Of a stretch of DNA of 64,000 nt, positions 29,419 to 39,487 are shown piece by piece. The notes under the pieces are model-generated. The model searched no databases and had not been told where the DNA came from. It worked only from the letters and a program-made list of their open reading frames with translations. The stretch lies in NCBI RefSeq assembly GCF_001857965.1, contig NZ_CP017774.1, positions 806,001 through 870,000 of the forward strand, read 5' to 3'. The position numbers and the translations under genes were made by a program. The stretch comes from Flavobacterium commune (GTDB lineage: Bacteria; Bacteroidota; Bacteroidia; Flavobacteriales; Flavobacteriaceae). Positions within the stretch are counted from its first letter, which is position 1. Every line of letters starts with the position of its first letter.

Positions 29419-31575
29419 TTAAGCGTTTCCTTTTGCTTTTTTGATTACTGCTTCTGAAATATTAGAAGGCGTTTCTGCATAGTGAGAGAATTCCATTGTA
29501 GAAGTAGCTCTACCAGAAGACAATGTTCTCAATGTAGTTACATATCCAAACATTTCTGACAAAGGCACATCAGCTTTAATAGTTTTCGCACCATTTCTAT
29601 CACCCATGTCATTAACCTGACCTCTACGGCGGTTAATATCACCTACGATATCTCCCATGTTTTCTTCTGGTGTAATAACCTCCATTTTCATGATTGGCTC
29701 AAGAATTACAGCTCCAGCAGCCTTAGCCACTTCTCTATAACCCATTCTAGCTGCTAATTCAAAAGAAAGAGCATCAGAATCCACAGGGTGGAAAGATCCG
29801 TCTAACAAAGTCACTTTCAAACTATCAACTTGGTACCCAGCTAAAGGACCAGTTTTCATAGCCTCTCTGAAACCTTTTTCAACAGCAGGAATATATTCTT
29901 TAGGAACGTTACCACCTTTTACTTCATTCACAAACTGTAATCCTACAGGAACTTTACCATCAACCTCATCAGCAGGCTCAACTCTAAATACGATATCACC
30001 GAATTTACCACGACCTCCAGATTGTTTTTTGTAAACCTCTCTATGTTGAGCAGATTTTGTAAACGCTTCTTTATACTCTACCTGAGGCTCACCTTGGTTA
30101 ACCTCAACTTTAAATTCACGTTTCATACGATCTACCAAGATATCCAAGTGAAGCTCACCCATACCTGAGATAATTGTTTGACCTGAAGCCTCATCAGTTC
30201 TAACAGTAAATGTTGGATCTTCCTCAGCTAATTTAGCCAAAGCCATACCCATTTTATCTACGTCAGCCTTAGTCTTAGGCTCAATAGCAATACCAATTAC
30301 CGGCGCAGGGAATTTCATAGACTCAAGAATAATTGGGTGTTTTTCATCACACAATGTATCTCCAGTTTTGATATCTTTAAATCCAACAGCAGCTCCAATA
30401 TCTCCAGCCTCGATATACTCGATTGGGTTTTGTTTGTTAGCATGCATTTGGTAGATACGAGAAATTCTTTCTTTGTTTCCTGAACGAGTGTTCAAAACAT
30501 AAGAACCAGCATCTAAACGACCAGAATAAGCACGGAAGAAAGCTAAACGACCTACGAATGGGTCAGTAGCAATTTTAAACGCTAAAGCAGCGAATGGCTC
30601 TTTTACATCTGGTTTACGTAAGATTTGAGTTTGATCCTCCTCTAACAATTCAGCATCATCCGGATGAATTCCTTTGATACCTTCTTTATCCATTGGAGAA
30701 GGCAAATATTTACAAACTGCATCTAACATGAATTGAACTCCTTTATTTTTGAAAGAAGACCCAGCAATCATAGGAATGATAGCCATATCCATAGTAGCAG
30801 CTCTTAACGCATTGTTGATTTCTTCCTCTGTAATAGAGTTTTCATCTTCCATATACTTATCTAAAAGATTCTCGTCATAAGTAGCGATTTCTTCGATAAG
30901 GATAGAACGATAATGCTTCACATCATCAATCATATCAGCTGGAATATCAACGATATCAAAAGTAGCACCCTGAGTTGCATCATGCCATACAATAGCTTGA
31001 TTCTTCACCAAGTCAACCACCCCTTTGAAATCATTTTCTTCACCAATTGGCAAAGTAATAGCAACAGCGTTTGATTTCAACATATCTTTAACTTGTTGAC
31101 AAACCGCCAAGAAGTTAGAACCCTGACGGTCCATTTTGTTTACGAATCCCATACGAGGAACTCTATATTGATCAGCAAGTCTCCAGTTAGTCTCTGATTG
31201 AGGCTCAACACCATCAACAGCAGAAAACAAGAAAACCAAACCATCAAGTACACGTAAAGAACGGTTTACCTCTACAGTAAAGTCAACGTGCCCAGGAGTA
31301 TCAATAATATTAAAGTGGTATGGTAATGATTCCGGCAACAATTTACCTTGCTCAGTTGGGAAATTCCACTCACAAGTTGTAGCAGCCGAAGTAATAGTAA
31401 TACCTCTTTCTTGCTCTTGTGCCATCCAGTCCATTGTTGCAGCACCATCGTGCACCTCACCAATTTTATGAGATTTACCCGTGTAAAAAAGAATACGCTC
31501 AGTAGTTGTTGTTTTACCAGCATCAATATGAGCAGCAATTCCGATATTTCTTGTATATTTTAAGTCTCTAGCCAT
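29419..31575 (-). CDS. fusA: Elongation factor G
   Basis: 718 aa. GTPase motifs are [16 protein letters not shown] (P-loop), [12 protein letters not shown] (G3) and [10 protein letters not shown] (G4), followed by the usual domains II-V, ending in a region with [19 protein letters not shown]. It drives ribosomal translocation and, with RRF, recycling. It lies 10 nt after rpsG in the str cluster. tuf does not follow; rpsJ does. Confidence 0.99.
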   Translation of the reverse strand: MARDLKYTRNIGIAAHIDAGKTTTTERILFYTGKSHKIGEVHDGAATMDWMAQEQERGITITSAATTCEWNFPTEQGKLLPESLPYHFNIIDTPGHVDFTVEVNRSLRVLDGLVFLFSAVDGVEPQSETNWRLADQYRVPRMGFVNKMDRQGSNFLAVCQQVKDMLKSNAVAITLPIGEENDFKGVVDLVKNQAIVWHDATQGATFDIVDIPADMIDDVKHYRSILIEEIATYDENLLDKYMEDENSITEEEINNALRAATMDMAIIPMIAGSSFKNKGVQFMLDAVCKYLPSPMDKEGIKGIHPDDAELLEEDQTQILRKPDVKEPFAALAFKIATDPFVGRLAFFRAYSGRLDAGSYVLNTRSGNKERISRIYQMHANKQNPIEYIEAGDIGAAVGFKDIKTGDTLCDEKHPIILESMKFPAPVIGIAIEPKTKADVDKMGMALAKLAEEDPTFTVRTDEASGQTIISGMGELHLDILVDRMKREFKVEVNQGEPQVEYKEAFTKSAQHREVYKKQSGGRGKFGDIVFRVEPADEVDGKVPVGLQFVNEVKGGNVPKEYIPAVEKGFREAMKTGPLAGYQVDSLKVTLLDGSFHPVDSDALSFELAARMGYREVAKAAGAVILEPIMKMEVITPEENMGDIVGDINRRRGQVNDMGDRNGAKTIKADVPLSEMFGYVTTLRTLSSGRATSTMEFSHYAETPSNISEAVIKKAKGNA

Positions 31576-31585
31576 TTCTTACGAA

Positions 31586-32062
31586 TTAAAATCTAAAGTG
31601 AGAGAATGCTTTGTTAGCTTCTGCCATTTTGTGAGTATCCATTCTTTTCTTAACAGCCGCTCCTTCTTCTTTAGCCGCAGCTAAACATTCTGAAGCTAAT
31701 CTTTGAGCCATAGACTTTTCATTTCTTCTTCTAGCATAAAGGATTAACCATTTCATTGCCATAGAAATTTTTCTGTCTGGGCGAATTTGCATTGGAATCT
31801 GGAATGTAGCTCCACCAACTCTACGGCTACGTACTTCTACGTGAGGCATAACGTTTGTTAAAGCATCTTTCCAGATTTCTAATGAAGTTTTTTCGTCATT
31901 TTGCTTTTTAGTTTCAATGATATCAATTGCATCATAAAAAACTTTAAAAGCTGTAGATTTTTTACCATCCCACATTAAGTTATTCACAAAACGCGTTACC
32001 AGTTGGTCATTAAACCTTGGATCTGGTAAAAGTGGTCTCTTTTTTGCCGCTCTTTTTCTCAT
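31586..32062 (-). CDS. rpsG: 30S ribosomal protein S7
   Basis: 158 aa. It starts [19 protein letters not shown], with [20 protein letters not shown]. It binds the 3' domain of 16S rRNA, and in E. coli it represses the str operon. Its upstream spacer to rpsL is 116 nt and is made of paired heptamer arrays. Confidence 0.98.
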
Positions 32063-32081
32063 GTCTTTTTTTTAATAAAAA

Positions 32082-32174
32082 GTTATGGGGTATCCGCTAA
32101 ATGTTATGTGTTACAGATTTCTACTTACGTTTCAACCCTAACCCTTAACTCCTAACCTCTAACTCTTAACGTTT
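32082..32174. repeat. Paired inverted heptamer arrays between rpsL and rpsG
   Basis: Five adjacent 7-mers of GTTANNN type run along the plus strand at 32082-32116. Six 7-mers of AACYCYT type run at 32133-32174, which read GTTARRR on the minus strand. The arrays are therefore inverted, separated by 16 nt. Copies are degenerate but stay in exact 7-nt register. The element fills most of the spacer inside a conserved ribosomal operon. Confidence 0.65.
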
Positions 32175-32178
32175 TAAA

Positions 32179-32562
32179 TTACTTTTTTGCTTCTTTTGGG
32201 CGTTTAGCACCATACTTAGATCTTCTTTGCGTTCTTCCAGCAACACCTGATGTATCAAGCGCACCACGAACGATGTGATATCTAACTCCTGGTAAATCTT
32301 TTACCCTTCCACCCCTAACTAATACTATCGAGTGCTCTTGTAGATTGTGACCTTCACCAGGGATGTAAGCATTCACTTCATTACCATTAGTCAAACGTAC
32401 ACGCGCTACTTTACGCATCGCTGAGTTTGGTTTTTTTGGTGTAGTAGTGTAAACACGCGTACAAACTCCTCTTCGTTGAGGGCAAGAATCTAAAGCAACC
32501 GATTTACTCTTCTTAGTTATCTGAGTTCTTCCTGTTCTTACTAATTGTTGAATTGTTGGCAT
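32179..32562 (-). CDS. rpsL: 30S ribosomal protein S12
   Basis: 127 aa. It starts [20 protein letters not shown]. The decoding loops are [19 protein letters not shown] and [21 protein letters not shown]; both lysines where streptomycin-resistance changes usually occur are the sensitive wild type. It is the first gene of the str cluster, behind a full promoter. Confidence 0.99.
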
Positions 32563-32597
32563 AATTAATACTAAAAATTATTATGTAAATATAAATC

Positions 32598-32612
32598 CCG
32601 CTTTTTACGGGG
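32598..32612 (-). promoter_or_regulatory. Small hairpin at the 5' end of the str transcript
   Basis: CCCG pairs with CGGG around a 7-nt AT-rich loop, positioned directly at the predicted transcription start. It could protect the 5' end or take part in control; nothing more can be said from sequence. Confidence 0.35.
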
Positions 32613-32615
32613 TTG

Positions 32616-32646
32616 CAAATGTATAAATTATTTTTTACTCTACAAA
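32616..32646 (-). promoter_or_regulatory. str operon promoter (TTTG, 19 nt, TACATTTG)
   Basis: On the minus strand TTTG (32643-32646), 19 nt, then the perfect -7 box TACATTTG (32616-32623). The leader to rpsL is about 45 nt. This is one of the best consensus promoters in the window and fits strong ribosomal expression. Confidence 0.72.
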
Positions 32647-32815
32647 TGTTAATTCATTAATTTTCAACCAGATTATCTTCTTTGCGTTTTTCAACAAACA
32701 AACACCCACCCCAAAACCACAACAAACTTCTTTTTCAAGACAAAAAGAAGCATAAATATTAGGATATTTAACAATAATTTAAGATTTTTGCTAATAAGAA
32801 CCCAAATTATCAAAA

Positions 32816-35800
32816 ATGAAACCAAAACTCAAAGTAATATTATTGCTATTTACAGCAATAATAACACAGCTTTCTTATTCACAGGAAAGACTTGTAACTG
32901 GAACCGTTTCAGACAACACCGGAATACCACTACCTGGTGTAAGCATCTTAGTCAAAGGAACACAATCCAGTACACAGTCTGATTTTGACGGTAAATTCAA
33001 CATCAAAGTTGCTCCGACACAAACTCTAGTTTTTAGCTACATTGGTATGAAAACCCAAGAAATACCAGCTAATTCAACAAGCATTTCAGTAAAACTCCTA
33101 GACGACTCTATTGAACTTGAAGGAGTTGTCATTACTGCTTTTGGAATAAAAAGAAATCCTAAAGACTTAGGCTACTCGGTAAGCTCTATAAAAACAGAAG
33201 AAATCACCGAAAACTCCGAACCTGATTTAATACGTTCGCTCTCAGGCAAAGTAGCGGGAGTTAATGTAAATATTTCCAGCGGAGTAGCAGGAGCGGCCAA
33301 CCAAATTACAATAAGAGGCGTCAATACCTTTACTGGAAACACCCAACCTCTTATCGTTGTTGATGGTGTAACCTATAACAACACCTCTGTTACCACATCC
33401 AACCAATCTACAGGAGGCGGAGCATACGAATCAGCATTATCTACCTTGGATCCAAACGACATTGCATCCATAAATATTCTTAAAAGTGCAGCGGCATCGG
33501 CGCTATACGGTTCGAGAGCTGTAAACGGTGTTATTGTTATCACCACTAAGTCAGGATCTGCTAAGTCAGCAAAAACAAATAAATCAACCGTAACTTTTGG
33601 CTCTGGTATTTATTTTGAAAACATTGCTAACCTTCCCGATTACCAAAACAAATACGGAGCAGGCGCTAATTTTAAATACAGTGAAACTTCTAATGGCTCT
33701 TGGGGACCTGCTTTTGGAAAAGCAGGAGTCGTTTACAACTTAAATGATGACGGCACCATTCCAACATGGGCAACCGTTGCTGAAGTAGCTCCGGAATTAG
33801 GATCTACCGTTCCTTATGTTGCCAAACCAAACAACGTAAAAGATTTGTTTCGCACAGGTCTAGTAGCAGACAACACCCTAGGCTTTAACTACACTGGGCA
33901 AGATGGCAGTTTCAATACTACTATTTCCAACTTAAACCAGGACGGATACATCCCTTACAATACTTACGACAGAACTTCTATTTCTATTGGTGGAAATTTC
34001 AATCTTTCAGACAAATTTACCATTGGTGGAAACATGAGCTTTTCTGACACTAAACAAATTGGAGGATTTTTTGGAGACGATTCTTTTGTTGACGAAGCAG
34101 TTGCTCCATCATTCGCAAGAACACTATTCATAGCCAGAAACTGGGATTTAAACCTACCTTTCGAAAATCCTGTAACCGGGAAATCAGTAACCCCAAACGG
34201 CAATCAATTTGATCATCCTCTGTGGTCATGGAAACACGACAAAATCACCACCAATACCACCAGAACAGTAGCTGGCGTTAATATGAATTACAAATTTAAC
34301 GAACACATCTCTGCTTCTTACCGTATGGGTTACAATAAATACGACTTAAATCGTCAGGAAATTAGAGACAAAGGTTCTCTCGCTTACGGTGGAATTGGTG
34401 TTTTAAAAACAGAAAACTTTAACAATGAAGATATCGAATCTACCCTGTTAATTAATTTCAACTATCAATTATCCAAAGACATTGGACTAACAGCCATACT
34501 TGGAAACAACATTCTGCAAACAAAAACAAGCAGAACCAGTTATTTAGGAAAAGAATTTATCGTTCCTGATATCTTTAATATGCGAAACACTAAAAACATC
34601 TCCAGCCTTTATGATGAGGGAGACATAAAAAGGAATGCCGGGATATTTGCCGACCTTACTTTCTCTTATAAAGATTACTTCTTTATAAACGCTACAGGAC
34701 GTAATGATTTTTCTTCTACTCTGCCTGCTAACAACAATTCTTACTTTTATCCGTCTGTTAGTGGTTCGCTTATTGTAACAGACGCCCTAAAACTAGACAG
34801 CAAAGTACTGACATTTGCTAAACTTCGTGGAGGCTATGCTAAAGTAGGTAATGATGCTGCTGCCGAATTTTTAAACTCAACCTTATTAATTGGAGATGCT
34901 TACAATGAAAATCCGGTTATTGGAAACAATGATTATTTATCTGATCAACAAATAAAACCTGAATTCACTCAGGAATATGAAATTGGTGCTGATTTAGAAT
35001 TCTTTAACAGACGCATTGCTCTGGATTTCAGTTTATACAAAAAACGCACAACTGACTTAATTACCGAAGTTAGCGTTCCTGTTTCTAGTGGATTTTTATC
35101 TTACAACACCAATGTAGGAGAAATGGAAAACAAAGGAATCGAAGTAGGCCTTACTCTAGTCCCAATTAAATCACAGGATTTCAAATGGACTCTTTTCTCA
35201 ACTTTTACCAAAAACAAAAACAAGGTAACTAAAATTGCCGAAGGTCTGGACAGAAGTCCAATAGACATTGATCAAGTAGGTTACATCATTCAGGGAGAAG
35301 CTTTTGGTACTTTTTACGGAACAAAATTTGCAAGAGACAACGAAGGAAATTATCTAATTGATCCATCAAGCGGTGGTATTCTTGCAGCTACTGAAACAGG
35401 TATTATTGGGGATCCAAATGCCGATTTCAAAATGAGTTTTATCAATACCTTCAAGTATAAAAATATAAGTTTAAGAACTCAATTTGACTGGAAACAAGGT
35501 GGCGATATCCATTCAACAACCATAGAAAGTCTATTAGGAAGAGGAGTTACCAGAGACACAGAAGACAGAGAACACACTTACATCATTCCAGGGTATTTAG
35601 GAAACACTGACGGAACTCCAATGCTAGACAGCAACGATCAAAAAATTCCTAATACGACTCAAATCACAATGAATGATTTGTATTTCTCTCCCGGAACAAA
35701 CGGAAATACATTTGCAATCAACAGTGTTGATGAAGCAACAGTATATGACGGAACCGTATTTAGATTAAGAGAAATTAGTCTAACCTACGATTTTCCTTCT

Positions 35801-36004
35801 CAATTATTAAAAAAATCATTTTTAGACAAAGCAAGCTTAAGTATATTAGGTAGCAACCTTTGGTATTTTGCTCCAAACGTACCAAAACATACAAATTTTG
35901 ACCCTGAAGTAACTAGTTTTGGATCTAACAGATTACAAGGAGTTGAAGTAACATCAGCCCCAACAGCCAAAAGACTAGGATTAAAATTGAACTTAACCTT
36001 CTAA
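32816..36004 (+). CDS. SusC/RagA-family TonB-dependent outer-membrane transporter
   Basis: 1062 aa. A signal peptide ends near residue 22 (TQLSYSQ). A carboxypeptidase-D-regulatory-like domain follows (about 25-110, VTGTVSDNTGIPLPGVSILVKG), then the plug domain beginning VVITAFGIKRNPKDLGYSV, with IRGVNTFTGNTQPLIVVDGV and SALYGSRAVNGVIVITTKSG. The rest is the beta-barrel, ending SAPTAKRLGLKLNLTF with the usual terminal aromatic. It imports a large ligand, glycan or peptide, with its SusD partner 10 nt downstream. No glycosidase or peptidase is adjacent, so the substrate is unknown. It is divergent from the str operon; no clear promoter was found. Confidence 0.95.
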   Translation: MKPKLKVILLLFTAIITQLSYSQERLVTGTVSDNTGIPLPGVSILVKGTQSSTQSDFDGKFNIKVAPTQTLVFSYIGMKTQEIPANSTSISVKLLDDSIELEGVVITAFGIKRNPKDLGYSVSSIKTEEITENSEPDLIRSLSGKVAGVNVNISSGVAGAANQITIRGVNTFTGNTQPLIVVDGVTYNNTSVTTSNQSTGGGAYESALSTLDPNDIASINILKSAAASALYGSRAVNGVIVITTKSGSAKSAKTNKSTVTFGSGIYFENIANLPDYQNKYGAGANFKYSETSNGSWGPAFGKAGVVYNLNDDGTIPTWATVAEVAPELGSTVPYVAKPNNVKDLFRTGLVADNTLGFNYTGQDGSFNTTISNLNQDGYIPYNTYDRTSISIGGNFNLSDKFTIGGNMSFSDTKQIGGFFGDDSFVDEAVAPSFARTLFIARNWDLNLPFENPVTGKSVTPNGNQFDHPLWSWKHDKITTNTTRTVAGVNMNYKFNEHISASYRMGYNKYDLNRQEIRDKGSLAYGGIGVLKTENFNNEDIESTLLINFNYQLSKDIGLTAILGNNILQTKTSRTSYLGKEFIVPDIFNMRNTKNISSLYDEGDIKRNAGIFADLTFSYKDYFFINATGRNDFSSTLPANNNSYFYPSVSGSLIVTDALKLDSKVLTFAKLRGGYAKVGNDAAAEFLNSTLLIGDAYNENPVIGNNDYLSDQQIKPEFTQEYEIGADLEFFNRRIALDFSLYKKRTTDLITEVSVPVSSGFLSYNTNVGEMENKGIEVGLTLVPIKSQDFKWTLFSTFTKNKNKVTKIAEGLDRSPIDIDQVGYIIQGEAFGTFYGTKFARDNEGNYLIDPSSGGILAATETGIIGDPNADFKMSFINTFKYKNISLRTQFDWKQGGDIHSTTIESLLGRGVTRDTEDREHTYIIPGYLGNTDGTPMLDSNDQKIPNTTQITMNDLYFSPGTNGNTFAINSVDEATVYDGTVFRLREISLTYDFPSQLLKKSFLDKASLSILGSNLWYFAPNVPKHTNFDPEVTSFGSNRLQGVEVTSAPTAKRLGLKLNLTF

Positions 36005-36014
36005 AAAGAACATC

Positions 36015-37709
36015 ATGAAACTGCTAATAAAATCAAGAAAAAATACCTCAAAATTTGTGGTGTTATTGAGTTCGATACTCTTTTTAAGTTGTAATGACTA
36101 TATGGATGTTAACACTGACAAAGACAATCCAACAACGGCTCCTTTAAGCTTCTTACTTACAGGAACACAAGTAGATTTAAACAAAACCACCAACTTTTTA
36201 GATCAATCAGGTAATGTTTTGCAAGTTTACACCCATCAAATGACCGCAAGGGAGGAACAAGATCAATATGGAGCCAAAGTAAACAATACCGGAGTTCAAA
36301 ATGACTGGCAAAATCTTTACCTGACCCTTACAAATATCGAAACTCTTATTTCACAAGCTCAAGAATCAGAAGATTTAATCTATGTAGGAATTGCACAAAT
36401 GCAAAAAGCTTATTTAATGTCGGTTGCAGTAGACCTATGGGGAGACGTTCCTTTTTCAGAAGCCAATCAACTCAAAAACGGCATTATAGCTCCTAAATTT
36501 GATGATCAGGAAGAAATCTACGCCGCTGTATTTGAACTAATCGAAACCGCTAAAACAAATTTAAAAAGCAACCAAGGTTCTAAACCAAAAGCGGATGATT
36601 TATTCTATGGTGGAGATACTGAAAAGTGGGTACGTTTTGCTAATACTTTTAAATTAAAACTATACAATCAAACCCGCTTAACAACAAACTTTGATCAAGA
36701 TGGTCTTGATGCTTTAATTGCCGAAAACAACTTCTTCAAGTCTATTGATGATGATTTTGAATTTAAACACACTAAAAACATATCACCTACAGACGAAAGA
36801 AACAAATTATTTCTGGAATCATACAATAGCTCTCAATTTGGCACCTACATGAGTCCATGGTTCTATGAAATACTTATGGGAATGAATCCAAATATTCACC
36901 ATGAAAATCCTGATCCCCGAATTAAGTATTATTTCTATAACCAACTTGAAGCCGGAGAATTACCTGAATTAGCAGACGAGGATACAGGCGATCCAAAAGC
37001 GGATTATTGGGATGCTAATACTGGTTTTTTCAGTATCCGTTTTGGTAGCCAGGGTCCCTGGAGAGATTTTAGCGCAGAAAATTCAAATACTTACCCTGGT
37101 ATTTTTCCATGCGGAGGAAGATATGATGATGGCGAAGGAGAAACTATGGATGCGACAACTGCAACAGGTGTAGCACCTCACAGAATATTAACCTACGATG
37201 AATTTTTATACATTCAAGCCGAATTAATTCAAGCTGATTTACTAAACGGAAACGTAGCCACAAAACTGCAGGAAGCAATGGAAGCCAGTTTTGCAAAAGT
37301 GGATCAAGTAGTAGTTAATAGCGGAACCACACAAGTTGTACCTAAATTAGTAGGAAGTACAGAAGTGGAAGATTTCATAGACAATATAATTACCGAATTC
37401 AACAGTGGAAACGATAATAAAAAGCTTGAAATTATCATGACTCAAAAATGGGTAGCCACTTTTGGAGACCCAATGGATCAATACACGGATTACCGAAGAA
37501 CCGGATTTCCTGTTTTAGCAAATCCTAACTCAACATCAGGTGAATACCAGTTAAACAACGAAGATGATTTTCCATTAATTGATTCCGAAACGATACTCAA
37601 TACAGCCTATCCACGTTCATTATTTTGGCCACAGAGCGAATTAAACGTAAACAAAAATGCTCCGGCTCAAAAAACACCCGGGACTTACAAAATCTTTTGG
37701 GAAAACTAA
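36015..37709 (+). CDS. SusD/RagB-family surface lipoprotein
   Basis: 564 aa. A lipoprotein signal ends at FLSC with Cys26. The start of the mature protein (DYMDVNTDKDNPTTAP) is typical of the SusD-like group whose members carry DxNxDPNxP-type motifs. The body is expected to be helical TPR-like repeats (LYLTLTNIETLISQAQE, AYLMSVAVDLWGDVPFSEA). It caps the SusC barrel and binds the ligand at the cell surface. It lies 10 nt after the SusC gene. Confidence 0.93.
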   Translation: MKLLIKSRKNTSKFVVLLSSILFLSCNDYMDVNTDKDNPTTAPLSFLLTGTQVDLNKTTNFLDQSGNVLQVYTHQMTAREEQDQYGAKVNNTGVQNDWQNLYLTLTNIETLISQAQESEDLIYVGIAQMQKAYLMSVAVDLWGDVPFSEANQLKNGIIAPKFDDQEEIYAAVFELIETAKTNLKSNQGSKPKADDLFYGGDTEKWVRFANTFKLKLYNQTRLTTNFDQDGLDALIAENNFFKSIDDDFEFKHTKNISPTDERNKLFLESYNSSQFGTYMSPWFYEILMGMNPNIHHENPDPRIKYYFYNQLEAGELPELADEDTGDPKADYWDANTGFFSIRFGSQGPWRDFSAENSNTYPGIFPCGGRYDDGEGETMDATTATGVAPHRILTYDEFLYIQAELIQADLLNGNVATKLQEAMEASFAKVDQVVVNSGTTQVVPKLVGSTEVEDFIDNIITEFNSGNDNKKLEIIMTQKWVATFGDPMDQYTDYRRTGFPVLANPNSTSGEYQLNNEDDFPLIDSETILNTAYPRSLFWPQSELNVNKNAPAQKTPGTYKIFWEN

Positions 37710-37724
37710 TCAAAATAAAGAGTC

Positions 37725-38624
37725 ATGAAAAAAATTCAACACATAATCACGATACTCTGCTTATTATTTTTACTCCCATGTTGTGAAAACGACGGAGGAG
37801 ATTCTAAAATAAGCACACAAAAAGGAGCGCTGCCTAATATCCAAAAATTAGAAAACAGTGATAGTTTTATTGATCTAGTTGCTGTACAAAATAATCAGGA
37901 AATCAATTTAGGTTTCTCTGTTGATTTAGCCATTGGTAAAATTTCTTCAATGGATATAATTGGTCTATACATTAAATCTGACGGAACAATAATTAAAGCT
38001 ACTCTAGCTTCAAATATCACTTCTTTTCCTGTTTCATTTAATCTTAATCGCAACGATTTATATGATGCCTTTGAAAATCTAAACAGTTCTGAAGATTTTG
38101 CCACAGGAGACCAATTAATTATTTCAGCTGACATAACTTTGAAAGATGGCACTGTTTTAAAAATAATGAATGATGATGGGACTAATAATTTCAGTTCTAA
38201 CATTGCAACTTCTAATTTGTACAAAGTATTCCAAACGTACAATGTTTCTTGTCCATCTTATTTAGCTGGCACATACAACTACAGCACCACTAATATAGGA
38301 GATGGTTCTTATTTTACATCTGACGTTTTTACTGGAACTGTTACGTTTGAAGATCAAGGAGGGGGAGTTTATATAATTTCTGACGGAACCTTTGGCGGTT
38401 ACACTGCCTTATATGACGAAACAGCAATTGGTGTGGAACTAAAAGACATTTGTAACCAAATTTCATTTCAAGGATCAAATCAATATGGCGACACTTTCAC
38501 TATGTCCAATCTAGTTGTAAACGGAAACAAATTAACTTTTCATTGGGAAACCTCATTTGGAGAATTTGGAGACACCACTTTAACCAGAACAGACAACACT
38601 AATTGGCCTAATTTGACCCTATAA
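37725..38624 (+). CDS. Putative lipoprotein encoded with the SusC/SusD pair
   Basis: 299 aa. The signal peptide ends LLFLLPC followed by Cys20 and an acidic stretch (ENDGGD), which could favour surface exposure in Flavobacteria. No family is recognised with confidence. The C-terminal half is beta-rich (TYNYSTTNIGDGSYFTSDVF, GTVTFEDQGGGVYIISDGTF), resembling the small accessory lipoproteins that follow susD in many Bacteroidota loci. It is 15 nt after susD and just before a terminator, so is the third and last gene of the operon. A ligand-binding role is inference. Confidence 0.8.
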   Translation: MKKIQHIITILCLLFLLPCCENDGGDSKISTQKGALPNIQKLENSDSFIDLVAVQNNQEINLGFSVDLAIGKISSMDIIGLYIKSDGTIIKATLASNITSFPVSFNLNRNDLYDAFENLNSSEDFATGDQLIISADITLKDGTVLKIMNDDGTNNFSSNIATSNLYKVFQTYNVSCPSYLAGTYNYSTTNIGDGSYFTSDVFTGTVTFEDQGGGVYIISDGTFGGYTALYDETAIGVELKDICNQISFQGSNQYGDTFTMSNLVVNGNKLTFHWETSFGEFGDTTLTRTDNTNWPNLTL

Positions 38625-38644
38625 AACAAGCTATTTATATAAAA

Positions 38645-38676
38645 AAATCCATCCTAAAACGGGATGGATTTTTTTT
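38645..38676 (+). terminator. Terminator of the SusC/SusD operon
   Basis: AAATCCATCC pairs with GGATGGATTT around a 7-nt loop and is followed by a run of T. The T run ends within a few nt of the rlmB -7 box, so terminator and next promoter abut. Confidence 0.85.
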
Positions 38677-38677
38677 A

Positions 38678-38685
38678 TATATTTG
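38678..38685 (+). promoter_or_regulatory. -7 promoter box TATATTTG for rlmB
   Basis: Perfect TANNTTTG. Only 4 nt separate it from the rlmB ATG, so the transcript is expected to be leaderless. Confidence 0.55.
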
Positions 38686-38689
38686 CGCC

Positions 38690-39424
38690 ATGGAAAAAGA
38701 ACATCAAATATTCGGAATTAGAGCCATTATTGAAGCTATTCAGGCTGGAACAACAATAGACAAAGTATATATTCAAAAAGAAGCCTCTGGTGAATTGATG
38801 AAAGACTTGATGAAAGTCATGAAACGCGCTAATGTCAATTTTTCTTATGTTCCTGTTGAAAAACTAAACAAACTCACTCCTAACAACCATCAGGGTGCGG
38901 TAGCTTCTATCTCCCCTATTTCGTTTTTTGATTTAGAAACTTTGATTGAAACAGTTATCGAAAACGGTAAAAAACCATTGTTCTTAATTTTAGACCAAAT
39001 CTCGGATGCCCGTAATTTCGGTGCTATTATCAGGACTGCCGAATGTACCGGAGTAAACGGAATCATTATCCAAAAATCAGGATCAGCTCCTGTAAATGGA
39101 GACACTGTTAAAACATCTGCCGGTGCAGTTTTCAATATTCCAATTTGTAAAGTAGAGCACATTAAAGATGCTATTTTCCTTTTGCAGGGAAGTGGAATCA
39201 AAACCGTTGCTGCAACTGAAAAAACAGACGACACTATTTATAATGTTAACATGAACGAACCAGTAGCCATTATCATGGGTTCTGAAGATCGTGGAGTAAA
39301 TCCATCAGTATTAAAAATTGTTGACGAAAAAGCTAAACTACCTATGTTTGGAACGATTGGTTCTTTGAACGTATCTGTAGCCTGTGGTGCCTTTTTATAC
39401 GAAGTGGTAAGACAGAGAAGTTAA
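38690..39424 (+). CDS. rlmB: 23S rRNA 2'-O-ribose methyltransferase (TrmH/SpoU family, RlmB)
   Basis: 244 aa. The N-terminal substrate-binding domain starts IFGIRAIIEAIQAGTTIDKV. The SpoU knotted methyltransferase domain carries ILDQISDARNFGAIIRTAEC, IIMGSEDRGVNPSVL and GSLNVSVACGAFLYEVVRQR (motifs 1-3). It methylates a 23S rRNA ribose using S-adenosylmethionine. The starting ATG lies directly behind a -7 box. Confidence 0.92.
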   Translation: MEKEHQIFGIRAIIEAIQAGTTIDKVYIQKEASGELMKDLMKVMKRANVNFSYVPVEKLNKLTPNNHQGAVASISPISFFDLETLIETVIENGKKPLFLILDQISDARNFGAIIRTAECTGVNGIIIQKSGSAPVNGDTVKTSAGAVFNIPICKVEHIKDAIFLLQGSGIKTVAATEKTDDTIYNVNMNEPVAIIMGSEDRGVNPSVLKIVDEKAKLPMFGTIGSLNVSVACGAFLYEVVRQRS

Positions 39425-39441
39425 AAATTTTAGAATTCAGT

Positions 39442-39457
39442 CCCGATAGCTATCAGG
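39442..39457. repeat. Palindrome CCCGATAGCTATCAGG (copy 1)
   Basis: Near-perfect 16-bp palindrome, one base different from the copy at 41848-41863. It lies 17 nt after the rlmB stop, in a convergent spacer. It may be a weak terminator or a dispersed repeat unit. Confidence 0.6.
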
Positions 39458-39487
39458 ATAGATTTTAATTAAAATAAAAAAGGCGAA

